DNA of 64,000 bases from an uncultured bacterium (GTDB lineage: Bacteria; Cyanobacteriota; Vampirovibrionia; Gastranaerophilales; Gastranaerophilaceae): NCBI GenBank assembly GCA_902774905.1, contig CACYKF010000001.1, positions 62,001 to 126,000 on the forward strand, read 5' to 3'. Every line of letters starts with the position of its first letter. The first letter of the stretch is position 1. This document shows, in pieces, positions 1 through 8,282 of the stretch. Under the pieces are notes generated by a model, which ran no database searches, was not told the DNA's origin, and saw only the letters and a program-made list of their open reading frames with translations. The position numbers were made by a program, and so were the translations under genes.

Positions 1-312
1 CGCACTTGAGGGTTCTTTTTCATAAGTTATATAATCACTTTCTTCCATAAAAGTATCTTCTTTTGGCTCAATTTCTTTACCCATTTCATTTGCACTCAAA
101 TCTTTTGATAATTTTGCTATCCTTGAATCTGTTTTACCTGTTTGAGTTTTACCGTAAACTTTTTGCTCTATTCTGTTTAATCTTGAGGTATCATTTTCGT
201 TTGAAAATGTAAATCCGTATAAAGATTTTTCAATTTTATCAATAGTCGAATTTGATGCAAATGCGCAGTTTGATATTAATATAAGAGTTAGAACAATGAC
301 AAATTTTTTCAT
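1..312 (-). CDS. Secreted protein fragment with RLNRIEQKVYG-type repeats (3' end outside window)
   Basis: An open frame of 104 codons runs off the left edge. It starts at ATG 312 with a good Shine-Dalgarno (GAGGAG). Residues 1-19 form a signal peptide (MKKFVIVLTLILISNCAFA), so the product is exported. The mature part carries short repeats (DKIEKSLYG, RLNRIEQKVYGKT, SRIAKLSKDL), each a charged helix ending in a YG/K turn, and then turns acidic. I recognise this repeat style from envelope proteins of Vampirovibrio-like bacteria but know no function. The stop codon lies outside the window, so the total length is unknown. Confidence 0.7.
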   Translation of the reverse strand, partial: MKKFVIVLTLILISNCAFASNSTIDKIEKSLYGFTFSNENDTSRLNRIEQKVYGKTQTGKTDSRIAKLSKDLSANEMGKEIEPKEDTFMEESDYITYEKEPSSA

Positions 313-389
313 AATAATTTCTCCTCTAAAGCAGAATAAAATCTTTAGAGAAGTAAATTAATTCTATGGTTATGGCATTTTTGAATTTC

Positions 390-424
390 AAAAAATAACA
401 CTTTTGTCCTATGACAAAAGTGTT
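390..424 (-). terminator. Rho-independent terminator after nifS
   Basis: A perfect 12-bp stem (397-408 with 413-424) has a 4-base loop. On the minus strand it is followed by a run of six T. It lies 10 bases beyond the nifS stop and separates the nifUS operon from the secreted-protein gene downstream. Confidence 0.85.
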
Positions 425-434
425 GAATTTTTAC

Positions 435-1634
435 TTATTTACTAATTTTTAATTCTTTTAATGCCTTTAGTTCAGCCTGATAAGGTGAAATTTTTGTTAT
501 ATCATCAATAACTTTTGGCAATTTTTCTATTACATAGTCGATTTCGTCTTCTGTCGTAAAACGGCTCAAACTCCATCTTATACTGCCATGAATAGCAGTA
601 AAAGGAACATTCATCGCTCTTAAGACATGGCTTGGTTCAAGTGAACCTGATGTGCAGGCAGAACCTGATGAAGCACAAATGCCCAAATCGGACAAGTGAA
701 GTAAAATAAGTTCGCCTTCAATGTATTCGAAACCGATATTTGTTGTGTTTGGTACCCGTTTTGCAAGACCGGTATTTACTCTTGCATTATAAATATTATG
801 TAATATTCCTTTTTCTAATTTGTCACGCAGTCTTGCAACCTCTGTCATTTCATAATTCAAATTATCGGATGCAAGTTCCGCAGCCTTACCCAAACCTACA
901 ATATACGGAACATTTTCCGTTCCTGCTCGTTTGCCTTTTTCCTGATGACCGCCGATAATTAATGGTGAAATCATTGTTTTAGAATTTACATACAAAGCAC
1001 CGATTCCTTTTGGAGCATGTAATTTGTGCCCTGAAATTCCGAGCATATCCACTCCGCAATCCGCTACATTTATCGGAACTTTGCCTGCTGCCTGAACCCC
1101 GTCAACAAAAAATTTTGTTTCAGAATTTTTTGATTTTATAATTTCTGAAATCTCTTTTATCGGATTCAAAACTCCTGTTTCATTATTTGCCCACATTACT
1201 GAAACAAGTGCGGTATCGTCATTTATAAGGTGCGATAATTCGTCGGTATTAAGTTCCCCGTTTGAATTTACTCCGATATAATCAACTTTGTAGCCTTGTT
1301 TTTCAAGATATTTATAGACATTCAAAACGCACGGATGTTCAATTTTAGTCGTTATAATGTGCTTTTTCTTGGTATTTGCCAGATAACCCCTGATGGCAGT
1401 ATTTGCACTTTCACTCCCGCAAGAAGTGAAAATAATTTCTTTTTCGTTTTCTGCGCCTAAGAAATCTTTCAGTTTTCCCCTTGCCTCACGAATGGCATGA
1501 GAGGATTTTTTGCTGAAATCGTACATACTTGAAGGATTTGCGTATTCTTCTTTAAAATACGGCATCATTTCTTCAAGCACTCTTTCATCAACCTTTGTCG
1601 TTGCGTTGTTGTCTAAATATATAAGTTTATCCAT
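435..1634 (-). CDS. nifS: Cysteine desulfurase, NifS/IscS family
   Basis: This PLP enzyme removes sulfur from cysteine and hands it to a scaffold for Fe-S cluster assembly. At 399 aa it has the family length. The PLP lysine is Lys204 in SGHKLHAPKG, the cofactor-binding segment is FFVDGVQAAGKV near 176-187, and the catalytic loop cysteine is Cys327 in SSGSACTSGSLEPSHVL. Its start codon overlaps the nifU stop (TAATG), so the two are translationally coupled. NifS rather than IscS is chosen because the partner is a full three-domain NifU. No nitrogenase genes are in view, so the pair probably serves general Fe-S biogenesis. Confidence 0.95.
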   Translation of the reverse strand: MDKLIYLDNNATTKVDERVLEEMMPYFKEEYANPSSMYDFSKKSSHAIREARGKLKDFLGAENEKEIIFTSCGSESANTAIRGYLANTKKKHIITTKIEHPCVLNVYKYLEKQGYKVDYIGVNSNGELNTDELSHLINDDTALVSVMWANNETGVLNPIKEISEIIKSKNSETKFFVDGVQAAGKVPINVADCGVDMLGISGHKLHAPKGIGALYVNSKTMISPLIIGGHQEKGKRAGTENVPYIVGLGKAAELASDNLNYEMTEVARLRDKLEKGILHNIYNARVNTGLAKRVPNTTNIGFEYIEGELILLHLSDLGICASSGSACTSGSLEPSHVLRAMNVPFTAIHGSIRWSLSRFTTEDEIDYVIEKLPKVIDDITKISPYQAELKALKELKISK

Positions 1635-2476
1635 TATTTTACCTCGATAACATTAATGTCTTCGCCAAGTGCATGTTTCAATGTTGTTTCAACAAAAGCC
1701 TTCAGGGTCATTGTTGAATTTTTGCATCCTGAACACATACCTTTAAGTTTGACATAAATATCTTTGTCTTTAATATCGACAAGTTCAATATCTCCGCCGT
1801 CTTTGTTAAGTTCCGGCGATATTTGGTTTTCAATTACAGAGTTTATTTTCAAAATCCACTGTGTTGGGGTTAATTTTTCTTCTTTAACTTCTGGTGTACT
1901 TCCGTTGTAATAGTTGTCAATAATTTTTTGAATTTCGCCTTTGCATCTCCCGCAGGCACCACCTGCTTTGGTGTAATTTGTAACTTCTTCAACGGTTTTG
2001 AGCCCGTTTGTTTTAATCGCATCAAGGATAACTTTATCGGTTACCTGAAAGCAAGTACAAACCATCTTTTCTTTTGTTTCGGTTTTGACATCGTCTAAAG
2101 AAATATAACCGTCTTTTTCGTAGTTTTTGAACGCATCTTCCAATGCTTCATAACCCATAACAGAACAGTGCATTTTTTCCGGCGGTAAACCGTCAAGTTG
2201 GTCTGCAATGTCTTTATTGGTAATCTTTTTAACTTCATCTATTGATTTACCGATAATCATTTCCGTCAAAATACTTGAACTTGCAACCGCACTTCCGCAT
2301 CCAAAGGTTTGGAATTTGGCGTCTGTAACTATATTATCTTTTATTTTTAAATATATTTTCAATTGGTCTCCGCAAACAAGTGAACCTGCAGTTCCGACTG
2401 CATCTGCATCTTCAATAGTTCCGACATTTCTCGGGTTGCGGTAATGATCCATAACTTTTTCGGAATAATCCCACAT
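1634..2476 (-). CDS. nifU: Fe-S cluster scaffold NifU, full three-domain form
   Basis: This is the scaffold on which Fe-S clusters are built with sulfur from NifS. The 280 residues show the complete NifU layout: an IscU-like domain with Cys35, Cys60 and Cys104; a central [2Fe-2S] BFD-like domain with Cys140, Cys142, Cys175 and Cys178; and a C-terminal NfU domain with the CSGC pair at 248-251. All expected ligands are present. An AAGGG-type Shine-Dalgarno precedes ATG 2476, and a TATAAT box lies about 40 bases upstream. The gene is first in the nifU-nifS operon. Confidence 0.95.
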   Translation of the reverse strand: MWDYSEKVMDHYRNPRNVGTIEDADAVGTAGSLVCGDQLKIYLKIKDNIVTDAKFQTFGCGSAVASSSILTEMIIGKSIDEVKKITNKDIADQLDGLPPEKMHCSVMGYEALEDAFKNYEKDGYISLDDVKTETKEKMVCTCFQVTDKVILDAIKTNGLKTVEEVTNYTKAGGACGRCKGEIQKIIDNYYNGSTPEVKEEKLTPTQWILKINSVIENQISPELNKDGGDIELVDIKDKDIYVKLKGMCSGCKNSTMTLKAFVETTLKHALGEDINVIEVK

Positions 2477-2623
2477 TGTATTGTCCCTTTCTTCACCTTA
2501 ATAACTGTCATTATTATAAAACAAAAATAATTCTAAAACCTTAGACTTAATTATTATTTAATAATTTTAATTACATAAAAAGCCGAGGGAAACTTTGTAT
2601 CCGACAAGTTTAAAATACTAATT

Positions 2624-3046
2624 TTATTTTTTATTGAGATTATCAATTTCTGCATTAAGTTCTTTTATCTGAACTTCAAGTTTTGTGCGTTCGTCAACAA
2701 CTGATGTAAATGCTTTTTCTAATGTTTTTATTTTTGCTTCTAAAACATCAACCTTTGATGCATTAGAATCCGACGATACCGCAGTTTTTTCCAACTCTCT
2801 TTTATATGCCTTAACTTTATCCTGCTGAACCCCCAAAAACAGAGAAATTACGCCTGCACCGGCAAACAATCCGGCACATAAAACAATAATTGTATATAGT
2901 GAAATCCCTAATTCCTTTGTTATGTCTGCCGTATATGTACTGCCCTTCAGAATACTTATATTTAAAGTCCCTGATGTGTTAATCAGTACAATGTATATCA
3001 CTGCGCAAATTATTACTATACTTAAGAAAAAGAATAATTTTTTCAT
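2624..3046 (-). CDS. LapA-domain-like inner-membrane protein with coiled coil
   Basis: This 140-aa protein has two membrane segments (about 4-24 and 48-74) followed by a charged coiled coil (about 78-140) rich in Lys and Glu. The layout (TM, short periplasmic loop with NISILKG, TM, cytoplasmic coiled coil) matches the LapA/DUF1049 family, whose proteobacterial members assist lipopolysaccharide assembly. The function here is inferred from architecture only. It follows rluD by two bases and probably shares its transcript. Confidence 0.65.
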   Translation of the reverse strand: MKKLFFFLSIVIICAVIYIVLINTSGTLNISILKGSTYTADITKELGISLYTIIVLCAGLFAGAGVISLFLGVQQDKVKAYKRELEKTAVSSDSNASKVDVLEAKIKTLEKAFTSVVDERTKLEVQIKELNAEIDNLNKK

Positions 3047-3048
3047 GT

Positions 3049-3966
3049 TTATGCTCTCCTGTTTCTGAAATATTTTAAAACCTTAGAAAGTTTTTCATCG
3101 GGTTCTATTTCTAATTCAATTATCTCTGATGAAAACGGTTTTGCAAATTTCAGATAAAACGACTGCAAAACCTGCTCTTGTGTTTTGACCTTTCCTTCTC
3201 CCGCACCGTATAGTGTGTCATTATATACAGGATGGTTTTTATAACTTGTGTGAACTCTGATTTGATGAGTTCTGCCTGTAACAAGTTCAAGTTCAACATA
3301 AGTTGCTTCGTTTCCGAAATGTTCCAATACCTTTAGTTTTGTAAGGCTCGGGCGGCCATCGGGGCGAACTGCCATTTTTTTCGGATTAACATTGTTTCTG
3401 CCTATGGGTTCGGATATTATATCGTTTTCATTTGGGTAAAACCCTTTTAATACTGCATGATATTTTTTAGTAAGATTATGTTCTTTAATTATATTTGCAA
3501 GATATTCGTGCGTTTTATTATTCTTTGCAACCATCAAAAGCCCTGATGTGTTGCGGTCTAAGCGATGAACAATTCCTCTTCGAAATTCTCCGTTGGTATC
3601 TGACAGATTATCCCCGTATTTATATAAAAGTGCATTAACCAAAGTATCCGTTGTTTCAATAAATGTCGGGTGGGTAAGCATCCCTGAAGGCTTATTTATT
3701 ACCGCCATATTTTCATCTTCCCAGACAACTTCCAAAGGTATATCCTGCGCTTCAAGTTCGATAATTTTTTCAGGCGTAAGGTTTTCAAACTCCACTCTGT
3801 CATCAATTTTTAATGTGTAAGACGGCTTTTTGTTCTCTCCGTTTATAGTGACTCTGCCGTCTTTGATTGCAGACTGAATTTTTGAACGCGAAATCCCGTC
3901 ATAAAGTTGGGATAAAAATATATCAAGCCTTGTATCTGCTGAATTTTCATCAATTATTAGTAACAT
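3049..3966 (-). CDS. rluD: RluD-family 23S rRNA pseudouridine synthase
   Basis: The enzyme converts uridine to pseudouridine in large-subunit rRNA. It is 305 aa, with an N-terminal S4 RNA-binding domain (about 12-70) and a catalytic domain containing RRGIVHRLDRNTSGLL. The catalytic Asp is Asp137. The C-terminal RTHQIRVH motif of the family is present. The subfamily (RluC or RluD) cannot be fixed from sequence alone. The start has no Shine-Dalgarno, but TATTAT sits exactly 6 bases upstream, which predicts a leaderless transcript. Confidence 0.88.
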   Translation of the reverse strand: MLLIIDENSADTRLDIFLSQLYDGISRSKIQSAIKDGRVTINGENKKPSYTLKIDDRVEFENLTPEKIIELEAQDIPLEVVWEDENMAVINKPSGMLTHPTFIETTDTLVNALLYKYGDNLSDTNGEFRRGIVHRLDRNTSGLLMVAKNNKTHEYLANIIKEHNLTKKYHAVLKGFYPNENDIISEPIGRNNVNPKKMAVRPDGRPSLTKLKVLEHFGNEATYVELELVTGRTHQIRVHTSYKNHPVYNDTLYGAGEGKVKTQEQVLQSFYLKFAKPFSSEIIELEIEPDEKLSKVLKYFRNRRA

Positions 3967-3978
3967 ATTAAAATAATA
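3964..3978 (-). promoter_or_regulatory. -10 box 6 nt before rluD start (leaderless promoter candidate)
   Basis: TATTAT occupies 3978-3973, followed by six bases and ATG at 3966. Transcription starting 7 bases after the box would begin at the A of the start codon. No purine-rich ribosome site is present. Confidence 0.55.
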
Positions 3979-4005
3979 TCATACTTGTTTCCAAAATTGC
4001 ACCAT

Positions 4006-4464
4006 TTATCTTTTGTAAATCAGCAACATTCCGATTAGGGCAATTACGCCGATAGTTATAAACACATCTGCAACATTGAATACTGGGAAATTGATAAAAT
4101 TCAGATGTATATAATCTCTGACATAACCAAGAACTATTCTCTCATGGCAATTTGCCATAATTCCTGCGGTCAAAAGTCCGATAAACGAAACGGAAATCAT
4201 GTGAATACTTTTGTTATGGTGAACATAACCCCATAACAAAGTCGTTGCTACGATAGCAATAATTATAAGAAATTCTCTTGCGTTTTCTAACAAACTGAAT
4301 GCCGCACCGCTGTTTTTCAGATATGTCAAACTAAAAACTGCATTTGAATAGTGGTGTCCGGAGGTTACATTATCTACAATCAGTTTTGATGAAAACAGTG
4401 CCAAAAATATCCAAAATATAAAACTGCCTATTAAAAAAAGGTATTTCCCGACTGATTCTTTCAT
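4006..4464 (-). CDS. lspA: Lipoprotein signal peptidase (LspA)
   Basis: This membrane aspartyl protease cleaves prolipoprotein signal peptides. It has 152 aa and four hydrophobic segments. Conserved features are NSGAAFSLL (Asn51) and the two catalytic aspartates, Asp117 in GYVRDYIHL and Asp133 in FNVADVFITIG. The usual GNxxDR motif is altered to ANCHER (residues 104-109), with Glu in place of Asp. Its ATG overlaps the stop of the upstream secreted-protein gene (TAATG). Confidence 0.9.
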   Translation of the reverse strand: MKESVGKYLFLIGSFIFWIFLALFSSKLIVDNVTSGHHYSNAVFSLTYLKNSGAAFSLLENAREFLIIIAIVATTLLWGYVHHNKSIHMISVSFIGLLTAGIMANCHERIVLGYVRDYIHLNFINFPVFNVADVFITIGVIALIGMLLIYKR

Positions 4465-5363
4465 TATTTTTTATCCTCTAATTTTGCAAAATTGTTTTTC
4501 GGTACAACATTAATTCTTTTCATAAGGCAAGCAATTCCTGCCATATATACCTTTGTACCGTTAATTTTGTTTGCAACCGCTTTTGATATAGCAAGTGAAG
4601 TAACGGCATATTCATTAATGTTATTCGTATTTGCTTTGATGAATCTTTCAAGAATATGTGTTTTGGGCATAGTTCTTAACGGCCCGTTTGGGATTTCTGA
4701 CGGATAAACAACAGGGTCATGCTCAATTGAACCGACTATTACAGTATTTTCATCAGCATCTGCAGTAACCGTTACGGTGTATGTTTCTCCGGAAGATACC
4801 TGCGCTGGGGCAACAAGTTCAATATTCATATACCTTGCATCTCCGTATAAAAGCGCAGATTCGTCAGAAAGCATTGTTTCTCCCGAAATCAGCCATTTAC
4901 CGTTTAGTTTTACAAGATGATATATGCTTGTGGATTTTGCATGAATTTCTCCCGTAACCGAAAGTGAATCATACTTGTCATATACCGTTCCTACAGCGTT
5001 TTCTTCCATGCTGACGGACGCATTATTCCCGTTAATTTCAATTGAAAGGATTTTTGAACCGTAAGTCAAATCTTTGCATTGTTCCCATGTTTCTTCAACG
5101 GATTTGAAATATAGTTCTTTGTTAAAACCGTCACTATTAATGTAATTATCAGAATAAAGTGTTTTTAGTCCCGTGAGGTCATGCTTGTTGGCAAATTGTT
5201 CATGGATTTTAAAAAGTTGTTTAATCTGTTTTGCTTCTGCTTTATATATTTTATTTTGTTCGCTTCTGTGGCTTCCCGTGGAAACAAGTGAAGCCTGCGC
5301 CTGAATATTTGAGCAGGTCATTGTAACCAAAGCCAAAATTATAAATAATAATATTTTCTTCAT
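4464..5363 (-). CDS. Secreted NTF2/SnoaL-like protein of unknown function
   Basis: The 299-aa product has a signal peptide (about 1-24, ending QAQA). A region at about 38-160 resembles the NTF2-like/DUF4440 fold (helical IKQLFKIHEQFANKHD, then strands with VTGEIHAKSTSIYHLVKLNG). A beta-rich second half (about 180-290) includes SSGETYTVTVTADADENTV. No catalytic motif is visible. It is the first gene of a coupled unit with lspA, which hints at an envelope role. The start lacks a Shine-Dalgarno and has TATAAT 7 bases upstream. Confidence 0.7.
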   Translation of the reverse strand: MKKILLFIILALVTMTCSNIQAQASLVSTGSHRSEQNKIYKAEAKQIKQLFKIHEQFANKHDLTGLKTLYSDNYINSDGFNKELYFKSVEETWEQCKDLTYGSKILSIEINGNNASVSMEENAVGTVYDKYDSLSVTGEIHAKSTSIYHLVKLNGKWLISGETMLSDESALLYGDARYMNIELVAPAQVSSGETYTVTVTADADENTVIVGSIEHDPVVYPSEIPNGPLRTMPKTHILERFIKANTNNINEYAVTSLAISKAVANKINGTKVYMAGIACLMKRINVVPKNNFAKLEDKK

Positions 5364-5376
5364 ACTTGTTATTATA
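5361..5376 (-). promoter_or_regulatory. TATAAT 7 nt before the start of the NTF2-like gene (near-leaderless)
   Basis: TATAAT lies at 5376-5371, followed by seven bases and ATG 5363. The transcript start would fall at or one base before the start codon. No ribosome-binding sequence is seen. Confidence 0.5.
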
Positions 5377-5479
5377 GCATGAATGTCATTTATATTAATA
5401 TTTCTTTATAAATGTTATTATTCGCAAAATATCGGGATTAAAAATTATATAAATATACATTTATTTTGAGGATGAAAAT

Positions 5480-5647
5480 ATGGAAGTTGCATTAAAAAAC
5501 GGGATTGATTTAAGATTGGGCGATTTGGTAGCAAATTTTAAACTTGAGAATGTCGAAAAAGTTGTTATGCAGATGTTTGAAGATGCTGCAAAATCAAACA
5601 GAATATATTATATAGGTGAAATGAACAAGAACGATGCAATGTTCTAA
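5480..5647 (+). CDS. Small protein of unknown function (55 aa)
   Basis: ATG 5480 opens a 55-codon frame ending TAA 5647, with a GAGG ribosome site 7 bases upstream. The peptide begins MEVALKNGIDLRLGDLV and ends GEMNKNDAMF. It is amphipathic, with no membrane segment and no Cys. It sits alone between a divergent gene and the activator gene, with a hairpin after it. I do not recognise a family. The ribosome site and clean frame argue for translation. Confidence 0.5.
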   Translation: MEVALKNGIDLRLGDLVANFKLENVEKVVMQMFEDAAKSNRIYYIGEMNKNDAMF

Positions 5648-5700
5648 ATAGTTACTGTTGTTGCAGAAAATATTTCATGCTATCATAATACTGTTATAAA

Positions 5701-5740
5701 GATTTTTTGCTTTTTATTGTTATTTTTAAAGCGAAAAATC
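5701..5740 (+). other. Hairpin between the small ORF and the dehydratase-activator gene
   Basis: GATTTTTTGCTTT (5701-5713) pairs with AAAGCGAAAAATC (5728-5740) with one mismatch and a 14-base loop. No clear T-run follows, so it could be a weak terminator of the small ORF or a leader structure of the next gene. Confidence 0.35.
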
Positions 5741-5782
5741 CGTGAATTATCATTTTAAATGACAACACAAGGAAAAGAGAAA

Positions 5783-6787
5783 ATGAGTTTAACAGTATAT
5801 TTAGGGATAGATGTAGGTTCTGTTACAACAAAGTTGGCTGTTATTGATGAAACAGGCAAATATGTTGACAGTGTAATGCTAAAAACTGCGGGAACACCTG
5901 TTGCTGCGGTTCAAAACGGCATGCGTCAGTTATATGAAAAGCGTATAACTGATTATGAAGTCATGGGTGTTGGTACGACAGGTTCGGGACGTGCTTTGGC
6001 AGGTTCTTTAGTCGGTGCCGATGTTGTAAAAAATGAAATTACCGCACATGCTGTTGCAGCAAGTGTTACTGTTCCGGGAGTTCAGACGATTTTGGAAATC
6101 GGCGGTCAGGACAGTAAAATCATTATAATACGTGACGGTATTGTAACTGATTTTGCTATGAATACCGTTTGTGCGGCGGGTACCGGTTCGTTTTTAGACC
6201 ATCAGGCGCAAAGACTTGGGGTTCCGATAGAAGAATTTGGCGCTACTGCACTAAAATCATCAAATCCTGCAAGAATAGCCGGCAGATGCGGAGTTTTTGC
6301 AGAAAGTGACCTGATTCATAAACAGCAACTGGGGTATCCGGTTGAAGATTTATTATATGGGCTTTGTCAGGCACTTGTAAGAAATTATTTGAGTAATTTG
6401 GCTTTGGGTAAAGAATTGTTACCTGTATTCTCTTTCCAAGGTGGGGTTGCGAGTAATACCGGCATGGTAAAAGCATTTGAAGAAGCACTTAATGCTAAAG
6501 TCGTTGTTCCTGAACACCATCAGACAATGGGGGCAATTGGTGCGGCTATGCTTGCTATGGAAGACCATCAGTACACTCAAAATCAAACCAAATTTAAGGG
6601 CTGGAATGTTGCGGATATGCACTTCTCATCTATTACTTGTACCTGCAACGGCTGTTCAAATAACTGCGAAGTTATTACGATTGTTGAAGGGGTTGACGAA
6701 GTTCAGCATGTTGATAAAATAAAAGATGTAAAAGGTAACATCATCGCACGCTGGGGCGGAACCTGCGGGCGTTGGGACATAGGATAG
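5783..6787 (+). CDS. 2-hydroxyacyl-CoA dehydratase activator (BadF/BadG/BcrA/BcrD ATPase, HgdC-like)
   Basis: ATPases of the ASKHA fold in this family inject an electron, with ATP hydrolysis, into a 2-hydroxyacyl-CoA dehydratase. Present are the phosphate loop YLGIDVGSVTTKLAVID, the second motif LEIGGQDSKIIII, and the two cluster cysteines in NTVCAAGTGSFLD and GRCGVFAESD, which bind a [4Fe-4S] cluster between subunits. An additional Cys-rich tail (CTCNGCSNNCE, then GGTCGRW) is unlike simple HgdC. An in-frame ATG at 5759 lacks a ribosome site; 5783 has a purine-rich one, giving 334 aa. No dehydratase subunits are adjacent. Confidence 0.85.
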   Translation: MSLTVYLGIDVGSVTTKLAVIDETGKYVDSVMLKTAGTPVAAVQNGMRQLYEKRITDYEVMGVGTTGSGRALAGSLVGADVVKNEITAHAVAASVTVPGVQTILEIGGQDSKIIIIRDGIVTDFAMNTVCAAGTGSFLDHQAQRLGVPIEEFGATALKSSNPARIAGRCGVFAESDLIHKQQLGYPVEDLLYGLCQALVRNYLSNLALGKELLPVFSFQGGVASNTGMVKAFEEALNAKVVVPEHHQTMGAIGAAMLAMEDHQYTQNQTKFKGWNVADMHFSSITCTCNGCSNNCEVITIVEGVDEVQHVDKIKDVKGNIIARWGGTCGRWDIG

Positions 6788-6793
6788 TTATTT

Positions 6794-7462
6794 ATGCAAA
6801 ACTTTGGGGGCTCAAGAACTTCTATTTTAGCGGAATTGCCAAACGGTAATGCCGAGCTCGGAGAGGCTTTTGCCCAAATAATAAACGGTATGGTTACTCA
6901 GTCCGGAATAACCAACCCCAAAGGTGAAGAATTTGATATTGTTTCAAAAAAATGGCGCGAACTTGCGGCAAAACCTGATAAAACATCTGAAGATTTGAAA
7001 AAACTTGACGAAACTTTTAAAGATAATGTCAATGAACTTGCGCAGTCTTATTTATTGTATATTGCAAGGCAAGTCGGTAATACAACTGGTAAACTGACTT
7101 ATGAAGATTATGAAAAATATTTGTTCAAATATCGTTTCGGACATTATGATATCGAAAATAAACCCGAATATATAAATAAAGTTAAAGTCATGATAAAAAT
7201 TGCATTTGACAAACTATCTGCGCATGGCGAACTTTCAGGCGGAGATGGTTTGATTGATAAGCAAGATATGGCTTGTTTTATTTATGCAATATCAACAAGA
7301 GCGCAAAGGGATGAGAACAATAAATTTGCAGGTTTTGCAATTGACGGAATAATAAAACCTTTAAATTATTCTGTTGATGAAAGTAATCTGTTTGAAAACG
7401 GGGATAATTTACTTTCAATGAAATTAAGAATAGCATATAAGGCATTAAATAATCAGTTATAG
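6794..7462 (+). CDS. Hypothetical protein with EF-hand-like segments
   Basis: This 222-aa soluble, mostly helical protein has no signal peptide. Two segments look like degenerate EF-hands: residues 96-111 (NTTGKLTYEDYEKYLF) and 138-163 (an expanded loop with GELSGGDGLIDKQDM followed by a helix). Calcium binding is possible but unproven, since the loops depart from the canonical spacing. It follows the activator gene by six bases, implying one transcript, but the ribosome site is weak. I do not recognise a named family. Confidence 0.6.
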   Translation: MQNFGGSRTSILAELPNGNAELGEAFAQIINGMVTQSGITNPKGEEFDIVSKKWRELAAKPDKTSEDLKKLDETFKDNVNELAQSYLLYIARQVGNTTGKLTYEDYEKYLFKYRFGHYDIENKPEYINKVKVMIKIAFDKLSAHGELSGGDGLIDKQDMACFIYAISTRAQRDENNKFAGFAIDGIIKPLNYSVDESNLFENGDNLLSMKLRIAYKALNNQL

Positions 7463-7473
7463 GAGTTAAGCGT

Positions 7474-8133
7474 ATGAAAAAGATTTTGGCATCATTATTT
7501 TTGATATTTGCATTTGCAGGTACATCATTTGGTTTTGAAGAAATTTTTGTGGAAGAAAAACCGCCGGTTGCGGAAACAGAAATGAATAATTCTCAAAAAA
7601 CTGTGGTTGAAATCGCTTTCGATTGGTTTGAAATCCAATCTGACGATAAGGCAAAAAGGATTAATGAATACAGGGAAATTATTTTTGGAGAAAATTCAAA
7701 AATAAATTTATCTAAAGAAGAATTTAAAAAAGAACTTTCAAAATACAAAAAAGATACTAATTTCAAACATCATTATATGCTCGCAAATAACGGAGTAACC
7801 GAAGATGAAGATGCAAAATATAACCCGTTTTATTACAAAAACGGTACTCTCGTAATTTATGCAATTATGTATAACAACGATATTCACCATGCTCTTTATT
7901 ATAATCCGTACGGAAAATTGTATTATGTTGATATAACTTCTGATAATTATCCTGATTATCCATATTATTCAATGCAGTACGACAGAAAAGGAAATCTGAA
8001 AAGTGCAATTTACTTTGTATCTCACGATATTCAATATATGTATAATACTCAAGGAGATTTTATCGGCGTTTGGTACAAAGATAAAATGTATAACGGTGAC
8101 GGCAAAGAAATTTCAACCCGTGAAGGCTGGTAA
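7474..8133 (+). CDS. Secreted protein of unknown function
   Basis: The 219-aa product starts with a signal peptide (about 1-20, ending FAGTSFG). The mature part is rich in Tyr, Asp and Asn and has a C-terminal half made of YD/MORN-like short strands (YYNPYGKLYYVDI, MQYDRKGNLKSAIYF, MYNTQGDFIGVWY). Such repeats usually form beta-rich surface structures. An AGGAG ribosome site precedes the start. It is last in the three-gene plus-strand block and converges on mutS2. Confidence 0.65.
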   Translation: MKKILASLFLIFAFAGTSFGFEEIFVEEKPPVAETEMNNSQKTVVEIAFDWFEIQSDDKAKRINEYREIIFGENSKINLSKEEFKKELSKYKKDTNFKHHYMLANNGVTEDEDAKYNPFYYKNGTLVIYAIMYNNDIHHALYYNPYGKLYYVDITSDNYPDYPYYSMQYDRKGNLKSAIYFVSHDIQYMYNTQGDFIGVWYKDKMYNGDGKEISTREGW

Positions 8134-8138
8134 ATTAA

Positions 8139-8247
8139 GTGAATAGTGAATAGTGAGTAGTGAATAGACCTTTACAGGGTTAATGGTTGTAAAATGTGCT
8201 TTAGCACCGATAACGACTATTCACTATTCACGATTCACCATTCACTT
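8139..8247. repeat. Large inverted repeat built from GTGAATA units
   Basis: The left arm (8139-8167) is a run of GTGAATAGTGAATAGTGAG-type units. The right arm (8217-8247) is the near-perfect reverse complement (CTATTCACTATTCACGATTC and on). A small inner hairpin GTGCTTTAGCAC lies between them, and a partial extra unit (CTATTCACAACTCAC) follows. It fills the convergent gap between the secreted protein and mutS2 and could act as a bidirectional terminator. A diverged copy of the unit appears near 18751-18811. Confidence 0.75.
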
Positions 8248-8282
8248 AAAAACACTATTCACAACTCACTTAAAAACACTGT

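Noticed and set aside
740-958. 72-codon frame on the plus strand inside nifS
   Set aside because: It is the antisense shadow of a clearly coding nifS, with no ribosome site and no family resemblance.
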